Shown one piece after another: positions 1 to 11,004 of a DNA stretch of 64,000 bases. The first letter of the stretch is position 1. Every line of letters starts with the position of its first letter. Both the position numbers and the translations under genes were made by a program. Origin of the DNA: Bemisia tabaci (lineage: Eukaryota > Arthropoda > Insecta > Hemiptera > Aleyrodidae); NCBI RefSeq assembly GCF_918797505.1, contig NC_092801.1, forward strand, positions 23,622,116-23,686,115, written 5' to 3'. The notes under the pieces are model-generated. The model did not search any database, was not told the DNA's origin, and saw only the letters and a program-made list of their open reading frames with translations.

Positions 1-70
1 AGGTTCAAAAGAAGCCTATTTTTGACGTTCCTAAATTTTTTTTGGGGCCCCCGTGGGCGGTAACGGACCC

Positions 71-103
<33 letters not shown>

Positions 104-120
104 CTAATAGGGAGATTTTC
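1..120. repeat. Window edge with poly-T run
   Basis: An AT-rich edge with about 35 consecutive T at 70-103. I see no gene from here to 517. Confidence 0.6.
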
Positions 121-517
121 ATTGTGATACTTTGTTCAAAAGAACACAAAAAGAAAATTCTCCGCGTAAATCCGAAGTCTGCACCTCAAATCGTTTCAAA
201 ATAGCGGCTGGTTAAAGTTCAAAACGGCCGAATATTGGCGCCTCGGTTTTTTGCCAATGGATTTATCCGAAACTCGGTATTTGGGTGGTATATAGATGTA
301 ATTAAAACTACTGAAAAAATGTAGCTCAAAATCTTTGACTCTGATTGATATTTTTGAAATACCTGACCTTAAATTGCTTCCCCCGCAAAATAGTGTGAAC
401 CTAGCACTATTTTACCACCGTGTTACATACAGTTCGGGCCACATTTTGTATTGTTGTTTTCTTGTTAATAAGTAGCACATATATACACCAACATGAATAT
501 AATGTAAAATTAAATGC

Positions 518-764
518 GAGGGGCTTGGAGGACAAGCATAAGTGGAGTTTTTGGAAAATTGGTTTATTAATGATCTCTCAAGTAAAATTAGTTTCGATGC
601 ATTTCCTCTGAAAAATTTGCTCCCAAAATTCAAATATTTCAGCATCAAAAAGTCAGTTTGAATTTCCTTTTCACCGTAAGGATCCGTGTAATTGCGAAAC
701 TTCAAACGCGTATTTCTCGAAAGGACAAAAACTGTACTTATGCGGGTGGTCCTCCAAGCCCCTT
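518..764. mobile_element. M9 fold-back element
   Basis: GAGGGGCTTGGAGGACAAG at the left mirrors TCCTCCAAGCCCCTT at the right. Arms are diverged. It abuts the M3 copy. Confidence 0.65.
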
Positions 765-773
765 ATATCAGAA

Positions 774-1093
774 GGCGGATCCAGCAATTCGGCAACACTG
801 GATTCCTCAGTGGCGTGGCGTGAATTGCGATGTATCGATTGCTATGCCATTTAAACCTATGGTGAAGAATCGATTATTAAGGTGCTCGCTGCGAACACCC
901 TATTTATCGATCCTTTTTCGTAGGTTTAAATGGCATAAAAATCGATATATCGCAAAGCACGCCACGCCACTGGATTCCCTCCACGCTACGTCAAATAATC
1001 GATTCTTGTCAGAGCTCTTGGCCCCTCCAGGCATCGATACATTTCCATTGGTTAATGGAGAAAAGACAATGTTGCCAATTTGCTGGGTCCGCC
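774..1093. mobile_element. M3 fold-back element split by M1
   Basis: GGCGGATCCAGCAATTCGG at the left is inverted at the right as TTTGCTGGGTCCGCC. The centre carries GAATCGAT-type arms shared with M1. The M1 copy at 808-972 lies inside. Confidence 0.75.
808..972. mobile_element. M1 fold-back hAT MITE, nested in M3
   Basis: 165 bp, almost wholly palindromic, with ends CAGTGG and CCACTG and a core GGTGTTCGCTGCGAACACC-like hairpin. It interrupts an M3 copy; the flanks GATTCC(C)T fit an 8-bp duplication with one base lost on the left. Confidence 0.85.
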
Positions 1094-1707
1094 AATACCT
1101 CATACAAAGGTATAATGCGTTATTAATTACATTCAGACAATGTAAAATTTTGTATCAGAATATTATTTTCAAACTTAAAATGGAGAGAAAATCACCACCA
1201 TACCATTTTCCGATTGAGAGAAGGATGAGAAAATTTGCTGCTCAGAGCAGGTCCTCTACAACAATGCTCCTAGCCCACTGCATCCATTGTTTTGCCCGTT
1301 ACAACAAGTCGACCCACAGTGCGCCGCGGCCGTTAGAGGCGGGCGCTCAGCGTGGGGGAAAACCGGCGCACGGCCCGGTGTTGTAACAAGTCTGTGTCTC
1401 ACTCCCTCCTGTCGCCTGACTCCGCCGTCATCTCACTCTTACATTATTTCCACTCCCGCTCAACAGATAGAGCTAGTTCTTTCACGGTAAACCGAGTCTA
1501 ATTTAACAAAATTTACAGCGGTTTTATGATTAAATTCGCCAAACGAATTTACGTCACAGGAAGATGATTTTTCAGCGCATTTTTTGGATAACGGTTCTAG
1601 TTGCTGCTGAATTTGAGGCTGAGGCCAAGACGCTGTGAAACAGCCACCCGCGTGAATTTTTATTGAATTCGAATTGACCGGACCCCTAGGATGGCGTGCA
1701 GATCGGT

Positions 1708-1895
1708 ATCGCTTCTCGGCCTTAATGGCTAAGATCAAAGTGTAGTATCTGTTCTTATCAGCTTAATATCTGATACGACCCGCACTGCGGGTCCAGTATA
1801 TTAAACTTATTTTTGGAAACAGGCGGAGTGTTAGGGGCTTGCTCCACCTCTGCCACGGATCGGCCCGGTATTGCAGTACCGCCGGGATCGGTCCA
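1708..1895 (+). ncRNA. U2: U2 spliceosomal snRNA
   Basis: U2 pairs with the intron branch point in the spliceosome. The sequence starts ATCGCTTCTCGGCC, contains the branch-pairing GTAGTA, the stem IIa run ATCAGCTTAATATCTGAT, a perfect GACCCGC/GCGGGTC stem, the Sm site ATTTTTGGA, and the 3' stem-loops GGGGCTTGCTCC and CCCGGTATTGCAGTACCGCCGGG (split by its loop). Length is about 188 nt, as in other animals, and there is no poly(A) tail after it, so it is not an obvious retrocopy. Loop I reads TTAAT, one base longer than the four usually seen, so a variant or early pseudogene is possible. I could not identify a promoter element. Confidence 0.9.
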
Positions 1896-2868
1896 ATAAT
1901 TACAACCAATTCCCTCAACAAGAAGTAGCTCTGAGTTAACATAATGTGCGGCGCTGCAGGCAAATAATTAAATCAGTCATTTATCAGATGTCTAGGCAGA
2001 TAGTCAAACTTTGATGGTTCACAAAGATTTGTATGTTTTTGATGAGGAACTAGTAAGTTTTCATTGTTTTGAAAGTGATAATTCATCAAAACTACCAACT
2101 TCTCTTGTATTTTGCCCTCCAAATGGTCCTCATACATTTTAACTTTCAGAATTTAAAAAGTCGGTATTATATGACATGCTGAAAATTCTGCGATGAAAGC
2201 TCCTTTAAGGACTACATTTCATTTAGTTACAATTCCATGATGCCAATTTTTACAGAAACTCCTCATCAACTTGAGAGAATAATTATTTTGTCTAAAATTA
2301 GCAAAAGAATCAGAATTTCAATCCGAGTAAGATTATTTGACTATTTGACTAGGCATTTGATAAAATGCCTGCTTTGACTATTTGCCTGCGACGTATATAT
2401 ATCCTTTTTTCTAAATTTTACAGTAGATATTCGATTCAATAATTGTTTAGCCGAAACGGAACTACGGAATCTCTTCAATGTTCAATTTCAGGAAAATTTC
2501 CCATTAGTTTCCTCAGTAAAATTTAAGTAGAGGGCAAATTTTCTGGTTCACCGCAACTAAGAAGTGTCCTCCCTGCACGCACAAAATACCTCAATTTTTA
2601 CTACATGATCACATACCAAAAATCATAGATCTTCAGAAATAGCCCAGAAAAATTGAAAATTTGAGACTTCGGGAACTTACAGTGGTGTAGGTGAGTTTAT
2701 TTCAAGATAAAGGAAATACTTGTAACAAAAATCATTGTGTGAGGCATGAATCTGTGTGTGAGCATTATCTTGATGGGCGTTAATTACTTGATCATCAGCA
2801 AATAAAAAGTGTTTCTTTATCATTCAGAGGGGCACCCATTCCGGTAGGTTCTTGATTGGGTTCCTGCT
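1896..2868. other. AT-rich spacer, no gene seen
   Basis: No open frame of interest, no recognised repeat and no RNA gene. It separates the U2 gene from a cluster of three small fold-back elements. Confidence 0.6.
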
Positions 2869-2998
2869 GAGGTTCAGTTACACGATCAAATTGAGCCATC
2901 AAACTGAAGCTCTGATTGGTGGAAAAAGACCTGAGCTGAGGATGCGACCAATGAGAGGCCCAATTTGATGGCTCAATTTGATCGTGTGACTGAACCTC
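2869..2998. mobile_element. Small fold-back element
   Basis: GAGGTTCAGTTACACGATCA at the left is inverted at the right end as TGATCGTGTGACTGAACCTC. About 45-bp arms flank a short loop. Confidence 0.75.
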
Positions 2999-3040
2999 TA
3001 GGAGAAGGCGCATTGGGCGCTCAATAAAGGCTTAGGTTCA

Positions 3041-3174
3041 CACTGCGATTAATCGCCGCGAGTGAAAGACGAAAACCAATGGAGAGCCTTGATTTCGATA
3101 TATCGACGTCAATGGATCGATACCAAGCCTCACCATTGGCTTTTGTCTCTCACTCACGGCGATTAATCGCCGTG
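3041..3174. mobile_element. Small fold-back element with GATTAATC ends
   Basis: The arms carry CGATTAATCGCCG at both ends, GTGAGTGAGAGAC-type words inside, and a TCGATATATCGA centre. Confidence 0.7.
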
Positions 3175-3295
3175 TATATCTCTTGATATCTAGGCCTTGA
3201 GAGGTTGGAGGGGTGGGATTGAGGCAGACATGTTACGGTACTCGATACCCGAAGGGTTGTGGTTCGACAGGGAGTAGTGGAAGTTAAGCGCTGTC

Positions 3296-3500
3296 TCCAC
3301 TCGTCAAAATGGCATCAAAATGGAAGCTCAAAGTGAAACGATTTCAACGATAAGTGGCTCAAAGTCGGGACTTGATGCGATTGATGAGTGTTGCAACTCA
3401 AAATAGAGCGGCGTGACTCTTTTTTGATCAACAATCGCGAACAGATCGTATTTATCGATTCACTTTGAGCTTCCATTTTGGCGCCATTTTGACGAGTGGA
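3296..3500. mobile_element. Fold-back element with TCCACTCGTCAAAATGGC ends
   Basis: The left arm TCCACTCGTCAAAATGG is mirrored exactly by CCATTTTGACGAGTGGA; the arms extend over AAGCTCAAAGTGAA. No coding capacity. Confidence 0.75.
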
Positions 3501-3837
3501 CACAGGGCTTTAGGTGTTTAAAAGCGCCAGAGAGTGCTATAAAGCGACTTATATGTATGTATGAAAATATGAGCATTTGTTTCTGTTTGAAAAAATTAAA
3601 TTTCGTCATCCCTTTCGTATGTTCTACACTTTTAACGGACGTGTGATTTTTACTCGAAATGTACCTAAAATTTACGCTCTCGGCATCAACAAAAATCATC
3701 AACATTCAACAGGCATCAAAGGTTAGGCATCAACAGCAATGTTTATTAGTAAACTGAGCGTGAATGTAAGTACCGATCACCGCATCAATTCAATCTTATT
3801 ATGTGTGTAGATGGTAAAATTATGTAGCATAGAAACT

Positions 3838-4092
3838 CTGCCGTGCTAAGGAAGAACGTCGTATGAACATTCGAGAGTTGCCAAATTTCCTCCGATAAAA
3901 CATGTATTTTTGACAACATGCATGCACATTTTCTTTTGAAATTTCCATATATTTTAAATTAAATTGCGCACGAAATTGTCAGAGAATTTTGGAAAATAAT
4001 ATTCAAAACTTTCCCAGTCAATTCGGTTTTTATTGAAAGAAACTTGGCAACGTCAGAAGGCTCATATTCGGCGTTCTTCCTTAGCACGGCAG
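3838..4092. mobile_element. M2 fold-back MITE
   Basis: CTGCCGTGCTAAGGAAGAAC at the left mirrors TTCTTCCTTAGCACGGCAG at the right. AACT flanks both ends, a possible 4-bp duplication. Confidence 0.78.
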
Positions 4093-4345
4093 AACTGTAA
4101 TGTAGTTCCTCTAACTGTATTTCATTGAATAATGTTACCCGTTGGTAGGCAATGACGGTGCAGAGGGCGTCAGACGTAATTTTTTGCAATTCCGGTTAAC
4201 ACTGCATTTTTGCCGGTCATCCTTTCGTTGACGTCATGGAAATTTAATGTTCATGTTAAGTTACCCGATGGTGGCTCAGATGCTTAGGACGTTTGAGGAG
4301 TTAAGTAATTAACTAGCAGGGAGTTTATATTGGCTCTACGACTTC

Positions 4346-4960
4346 CTTCCTGCACGCTGGGCTTGTCGATTTCCTTTGACATTTTTGCAGTGGTGAATGC
4401 ATAACTGAAGTGTGCTCCAGCTAGAATTGTATTTAGCAAATGGGTGGTTTTTATACGAGGATTAAAAATAAACAAGTGGTACGGGATATAACAAAAGAAT
4501 ATGAACTATGCAAAACGATAATCCGGGTATCGGAACTTGGCTGTTTTGAAAACGCCTTCAAATGCGGCGTGATACCTCACGCATTCCGGAGAGTTCAAAT
4601 AGTTGTACCATTGCGCCTTAGAAATGCGACGGAAGGTTATAATTGAAATAGCCTTCATGCACGCTGGCCTTTTCGATATCCGTTAACATTCTTGCAGTCA
4701 TGAATGCGCTTAAGTGCGCTTCAGCTAGAATTGTAATTAGCAAATAGGAGGATTATAATTAAACAAGTGGTTGGAAATGGAAACAAAATGATATGAACTA
4801 TGCAAAACGATTATTCCGAAAACGGAACTTGGCTGTTTTGAAAACGCCTTCAAATGCGGCGTGATACCTCACGCATTCCGGAGAGTTCAAATAGTTGTAT
4901 CATTGCGCCGTATGAATGTGACGGAAGATTTAAATGGAAATAGCCTTCATGCAGGCTCGC
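4346..4960 (+). repeat. Two tandem ~305-bp units
   Basis: Each unit starts near TGCACGCTGG, contains GCAAAACGAT and AACGCCTTCAAATGCGGCGT, and ends near AATAGCCTTCATGCA. The two copies differ by scattered changes and small gaps. Confidence 0.8.
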
Positions 4961-5223
4961 CACATCCCATCTCGGGCCCTGGTACCAGGTTTAAGGTCCG
5001 AGCCTCAAGCACGGAGGGGGGGGGGGTCCGAGGGGCATCCCCCGAGAAATTTTAGAATTTATACGACTAATCGGACGCATTTTGAAGCTTCCATTAAGAA
5101 TTTTTCCATCAATTTCTGCGGAACAATTATGATTTTTTTTCTACTTTCACCACAAAATACTTAATTGCGAATTGTTGCATTCGAAACATCTGGAAAATGT
5201 TTATTTTTTTTAGGGGGGGGGGG

Positions 5224-5835
5224 CAGTGGCGTAACGGGCGCCCCCGCAGACCCTGCTATGCAGGGAGGCCCAGGCGCCTAGGGGGCCCTCGGCCGCCGGA
5301 ATTTTTTTTTTTCTCTCTCTCTTTTTGATGCTTAGCTTTGGTTTCAAACTTTGGGCCTTTACTTACCGAGATGGAGCTTCTTCCTCTGATTTTTATTGTT
5401 AGCTCGGGGTATTTTATACTTCTTTCGGACTGTTCCTGACTTTTTGTTTGCTGGAGGGCCCCTGCCTTCCAATGTCCACTCAGTGATTACTAAACATTTT
5501 TCTTTTTTTTGTCCCTTTTCGTAATTCGGGATTTGGGAGATCCAAGAATCTAAATGATTCTTGGGCCTACGCCCCTCTGTAGATCCTTGGGCCTGGGCTG
5601 GGCCCCCGGCACCCTTTAGATCCTTGATCCTTTAGGGGCCCCATTTAATCGGGTAAGGGATCCGGGACGGTGAGGGGTGAGGCATTCCAAGTCCAAGTCC
5701 TTGATTTGAGATGTCTCGGGCCAAAAAATGGGAAGGGGCGGGGGGGGATAATTTTGGAATTTGATCTACATGGGGGGGGGGGGGGGGGCTAGAAAAATTT
5801 TGCGGGGGGGCCCAGCGGAAGTCGTTACGCCACTG
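5224..5835 (+). mobile_element. hAT-like element in a poly-G run
   Basis: The ends CAGTGGCGTAAC and GTTACGCCACTG are inverted copies, and eight or more G flank both sides, as expected from an 8-bp duplication of a G run. The interior is rich in GGGCCC-like words and has no credible gene. Confidence 0.7.
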
Positions 5836-8159
5836 GGGGGGGCATATGATGCTAGTTCTAAGAGGGCCAGGCCCCCTGGACTCCCCCTTCGTTTGTCTAT
5901 GGCAAGGGAGTTGAGCCATGAGCCATTGAAGTCGAGGATGCCCAGACTGGAGACCCATAGCATCTGACGACGGAAGAAAATGAAACGCAGTTACTAAAAA
6001 TATCCCTCTGTACTGAAAATCTTGAAAATAGATAGAAATTTCCCAACGAGTAAACTTCTTTGAAAATTTAAGAAGAATTCTACAGTGCCCCAGCGTGTTT
6101 CTGAAAATCTATTCACCTTTAGCGAAATTTTTAGGGTAAATTTCTCACTTTTTCTTACGGAACAAGGGTTGCATGTGAATTCGTAGTGGTTTTCTACGGG
6201 TAACACGGGCCCCCTCCAGGGACCCAGTAACCCCCCCCCCCCCCTTGTGGCGGGCCTGACGACTTCTATACGAGGTCAACTCTCGGTTTTTTAACAACAT
6301 ATTTGACCAACACGATTTAAAACAGGTACAAATAAAAGTGAAATAAAATTTTATTAAAAATTCGGATAGTTCCAAGATGGCGAAGAATAATATATACATT
6401 CATACAATACATATGACAGCACCAATTTTTAAGTTTTACAAAATTTTGAATAGTACATGAGGAGTATTATTTACAAGTGAATGATGCATGATAAAAAAGT
6501 ACGAAAACATTATGTTTGACAGTAACTTCTAGTTTAAATTATAAGTCATGACTTGAAATAATTGTGAAGAACACAGCACACGTATGGATGTTACAATAAA
6601 CAAAAACTATGTATTTACACTGTGATCAAGACGTCAAGGGCCATACTCAGAAAATGGCACGATCTGATACTCGCGACGAAATTTAATGAATCATGAACGT
6701 TTGTTTTTGTTACATAAAAGTGAAGAGTGACATTATAGTCTGTATAAGCTTGACAAGTAATTACAAACCAAAGTACTCTAATTTCAGCATGGATAACCAA
6801 CTGTTTTTAAATAATGGTTCGCACCGCTAGCTCCTAATAATATGACCGAAAATCAAACGTTATCAAAGAATCATCAGTAAAAAAAGTCGACTTTTTGTCG
6901 AAATTAAGAGTGTTCTCGGCCGGTTTTATGTACCTCAAAATCTCTACTGACCTCGTACATATTTCTACTAAAAATCCACCGGTATGTTTACGTTATTTAA
7001 TCTCTTAGCGCCCACAAGAATAGAGCTCTCATGACAAGATTACGTCAGACTTTCGATCATCCATTCACAGCAATCAAAATTTGGGCGCACAACTCAATGG
7101 TATACCCTCGTTTCAGGCAGACAACGCTGTTATACATTTAAAGAATCAAAGAATTTTTCGGAAAATTTACTGTGTCGCAATAAAATCAGTAATGGATCCC
7201 TAAGGAATAACGCTGGACTTACGTTCAGGTAAAGGAAAAACAAGCATATCGCCCACAGGTACGGTCGGGCGTAAGGTATTCATTGTGCTGCAGTTTTGAT
7301 ATTGCGATGTGTAGAGACAAAATTTGGAAAGTTTAAACTCTTATAACTCCGTTTATACAAAACTTTGAAGTTCTAAGAGTAGCTCCCTTGTTTTCGTCGT
7401 GAAATTTTCCTCTAGGGGCACCCCTCGAACTTTAAATGTGACGAAATAAACATCAAAATTCGCAGTTATTGTCAAAAATGTCATGTTCGACCTCTCTAAA
7501 TGACCCGATCCACTGTGCGGCGCGAGGCTTGACATTAAAAACGCCTTCACTCTCGTGCATATGCAACACGGGCATCCATGAAGTTCGAATAGTTGCATCC
7601 AGGCGTTATAAGGAAATTCATTTATCGTTCATTCCATGCGACACTAACTGAAGGCGTCTCGCTTGTTTCTCATACTTCTAAACTTAATTCCAGCGTTGCC
7701 TGTTGTGCCGATGGAGTAAACGTTTACGGATTATTTTCGCAACATTATCAATTTTTCGAAAAACGCTTTGATTGTTTAAATCTATCAGAACGTTACCGAT
7801 CCTCGGACACGCAATCAAATTTAAATATCTGAGCATGATTTGTGAAGCTTCCCTTCGCCTAATTTAAGGAGTCGTCCCTTGCTTCAATTTGTTTTTATTT
7901 TTTCCCCCTTGGAAAAATACTTTTGACGTTTAATTGCTACATTTTCAAGAAACAATCCTGATAAATTGCATAGAATTTTGAAGGAAAACGATGGCGATTC
8001 GTCTACTAGGCACTGCCACCCAGCAGCAGATTTATACAAACAAATATAGCGAAAGTTATTATGAAGGCTATAAAACAGTCATATACGATTATGTCAGTTT
8101 TGATATTTCTTGAAGTAGTAGACTGTACAAAATTTAGAAAAGGGTTTAAAACAAATTAT
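5836..8159. other. Spacer with short GC and AT-rich parts
   Basis: It holds a C-run at 6229-6244 followed by CCACAAGGGG-like ends of an unknown element, an AT-rich part at 6300-7280 that reads like untranslated sequence, and a dispersed repeat at 7315-7525. A short minus-strand frame at 7200-7283 is discussed among the findings. Confidence 0.45.
7315..7525 (+). repeat. Dispersed repeat shared with UGT intron 1
   Basis: The words CAAAATTTGGAAA, ACTCCGTTTA, GTGACGAA and GACCTCTCT occur in the same order here and at 29884-30098. Confidence 0.7.
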
Positions 8160-8494
8160 AGATTAGCTAAAAATAATAAGATCTGTCCAAACAGCAACTT
8201 TCTACGCTCAATGTTAACCAAGATATTGCGCTTTGAAAAATTCGGTCTATGACGTCATCCACCACGGTGGTGACACCCTAAGTTTCTTCCACCTTGGTTT
8301 CATCAGTGGTGTGAAGCACAGTTTTACTGGTAATTCAACCTGGGACTTCGATGAAAGCAAGGTAGAAGAAACCAAGGATGTTACTACCGCGGTGGATGAC
8401 GTCAAAAACCCTACTTTTCAAAGGGCGATGTCTCGGTTAATGTTGAACGTGGAATGTTGCTGTTTGGACAGGTCTTATTATTTTTAACTAATCT
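8160..8494. mobile_element. Fold-back element downstream of the LRAT-like gene
   Basis: The left end AGATTAG with AATAATAAGA and CTGTCCAAACAGCAA is mirrored at the right by TTGCTGTTTGGACAG and TCTTATTATT. The inner arms carry TGACGTCATCCACC and GGTGGATGACGTCA. It starts about 130 bases beyond the stop codon of the LRAT-like gene. Confidence 0.82.
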
Positions 8495-8623
8495 AAAAGA
8501 ATGAAGCATCAAAACACAATTCTGTGACTAGCGAAACTGACCCACCGCAAAAGTGTGTCACTCGCCCATGACACTCCGGCGTGTACGTCATTTAAATGTG
8601 TTCGTCTGTTATGTAGCCCTCCA

Positions 8624-9071
8624 TTACTGGCCTCTTTTACTGTCCCAAACATAGTCTGGCCAGTGACCATGAATTTTCAATTTAATTTTGACTTGTTTAG
8701 TGCCCTTTTGGTTGTCATGTAGTTCGAACTCTTTGTTTTCTAAAATTTTAGTGTACATGTCGCTAGTAAGAGGGGCGTAGAGGGGGCATTTCTTGTCCAT
8801 TGGCTGAAACAGGACGTGCTTGTAACTGCCTTTGACCCTACCTAGAGACAGGTATTCCACGTAGTGTTTGCAGTTGCACCAGAAGAGGTTGAAATGGAAT
8901 TTCTGTTTCTGATTCTCTTTCTTCGAGGACTCGAACATTAGCGCCGCCACAAGGGTTCCCACTTTACCGATGTGGCCATGTTTCTTCCCCCGGTTCATCA
9001 ATTTCGCTCTCTTGTACTTTTTTCGCACGTCGATCAGAACTGGCCTCACGTTATGGAACCATTTGTGCAGC
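8624..9071 (-). CDS. LRAT-like gene exon 3 (putative catalytic Cys)
   Basis: Begins after TTTCTAG, completes the split Pro codon and runs to TAA at 8624-8626. It encodes residues 110-257, including WCNCKHY with Cys176, the match to the NCEHF nucleophile motif, and a C-terminal lobe with Cys204. Confidence 0.78.
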
Positions 9072-10961
9072 CTAGAAATAGAGATACATCAAAGGTCTCA
9101 CTGATCAATTATGTTGCACCATGGAGCCATGCTGCCAGACTAAGGAGAAACACTGTATGAGCCATCGGGCGCTGCCAAATTTCCCCCGACAAATCACGAA
9201 TTTATAGGAAAATCTGTGATTGATTCTCTTACAATTCTCTCTCTTCTTCCAATTTTACAGAGGGTTCCATTCGTAATTGAATCTAAAAAGTCTGAAAATT
9301 TCAAGGAGAAATATTCATAATTTTCCTCAAAAGTAAACGTTTCATCAAAAGAAATTTGGCAACTCTCGAATGTCCATACGGCGTTCTTCCTTAGCGCGGC
9401 AGCATAACTGTAGACCATTATTGAACCATGCATGTATGGCACCCTTTGTGTCTCCTAAAAATAGAAATTGTTCAAAGGTTTAACTGATCAATGGGCCTGT
9501 TGCAAACTTTTGCTAGAGCAAAAATAAGAGTTGTTTCTTATAGATAATGCCTCAAAAATCACGATGAGCGCATCGGCAAAGTCTGAAATGCACTCATAAC
9601 TTCACAATCTGCGTAAGAAATTTGCGTTTTTTTAAGCTTCCCGCTTCAAAAACGATACTACGGCATAGGTGAACATTTTGTTAGAGGAGTCGCTCCATCG
9701 TCGGCGATATTCATCATGGCCGACGCTTGCACGCAGTTCCGCGCGTAATTCAAGGAGAGTTCAAGGTCAATCAATTCGGGCGTGGAAAATATGAACGTTA
9801 ACACACCGATTGTTATCTGGTCTAATCCAGTTCAGGTGTTATCTCGTCCCATCAAACGTGTTTTGGCGGATTGGCGTCGGCTATGATGATTATTGCCGAC
9901 GATGTAACGACTCCTCTTACAAAATGTTCACCTGTGCCGTAGTATCGTTTTTGAAACGGGAAGCTTAAAAAAACGCAAATTTCTTACGCAGATTGTGAAG
10001 TTATGAGTGCATTTCAGACTTTGCCGATGCGCTCATCGTGATTTTTGAGGCATTATCTATAAGAAACAACTCTTAGTTTTGCTCTAGCAAAAGTTTGCAA
10101 CAGGCCCATTGAGGGGCTTGGAAGACAAGGCGCATAAGTGCAGTTTTTGCCATTTCGAGAAATACGTGTTTGAAGTTTCAAAATTACATTGATCCTTACG
10201 ACGGAGAGAAAGCTCAAACTGACTTATGGATGCTTAAAAACTGGAATTTGGGAGCGAATTTTTCGCAGAATAGGCATCAACATTAGTTTTACTTGAAATC
10301 ATTTAAATCTGAATCATTTCAAAAACTGCACTTATGCGCCTTGTCCTCGAAGCCCCTCAATTATGTTGCGATGGTTCGACAACCATTCAGGTACCTAATT
10401 CGACTGTTTATGTGCTCATTCGCGATTTTTGAACCACTTTTCATAAAAGGCGAGTTTTTTCTCAAAGCCAGCAAAAGCCTGTGACAGACATATAGTTTAT
10501 TTTGCCATCAGGCCTTAAACGACTAGATTTATACGAAATCCATCCTTAAAGTAGATATAGGTTCTTCTTGAAAAAGTCAGATGTTAATAGAATACTAAAC
10601 GATGAGTGTTTCTACGTACAGAAAAAGGAGCAACTTACGGTGGCAAAAAGTGTATGACCGTGCCTTCGTTGTTAAGGGCGTAAAACCATCGGTACGGTGG
10701 TTTGAGAGCGAATCTATTGGGTAAGAGTGAAGTGATCACGGTATCACCAGCATGGATCTTCAGGCTTCCACCCGGACCGGTTACCTTTTCTCGGGTATCA
10801 GTCGGGTCTTTCTTACGTTTGAATATACCAGACCACCAGTGCTTTTTCTTCTTTCCTTCACTATCACTCCCATTTTCGCCTCCTTGGACACCTGAAATTC
10901 AGTTCAAGTCTTTAAAAGGACGCCCAATCACCTTAAACGTAGTCATCAGTGAATTAATCAT

Positions 10962-11004
<43 letters not shown>

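Noticed and set aside
658..1386. 242-residue open frame on the plus strand
   Set aside because: It runs through M9, M3 and M1 repeats; its translation is that of palindromic arms and has no protein-like pattern.
5632..5967. Pro- and Gly-rich frames on both strands
   Set aside because: They translate G-runs at the end of the hAT-like element at 5224-5835.
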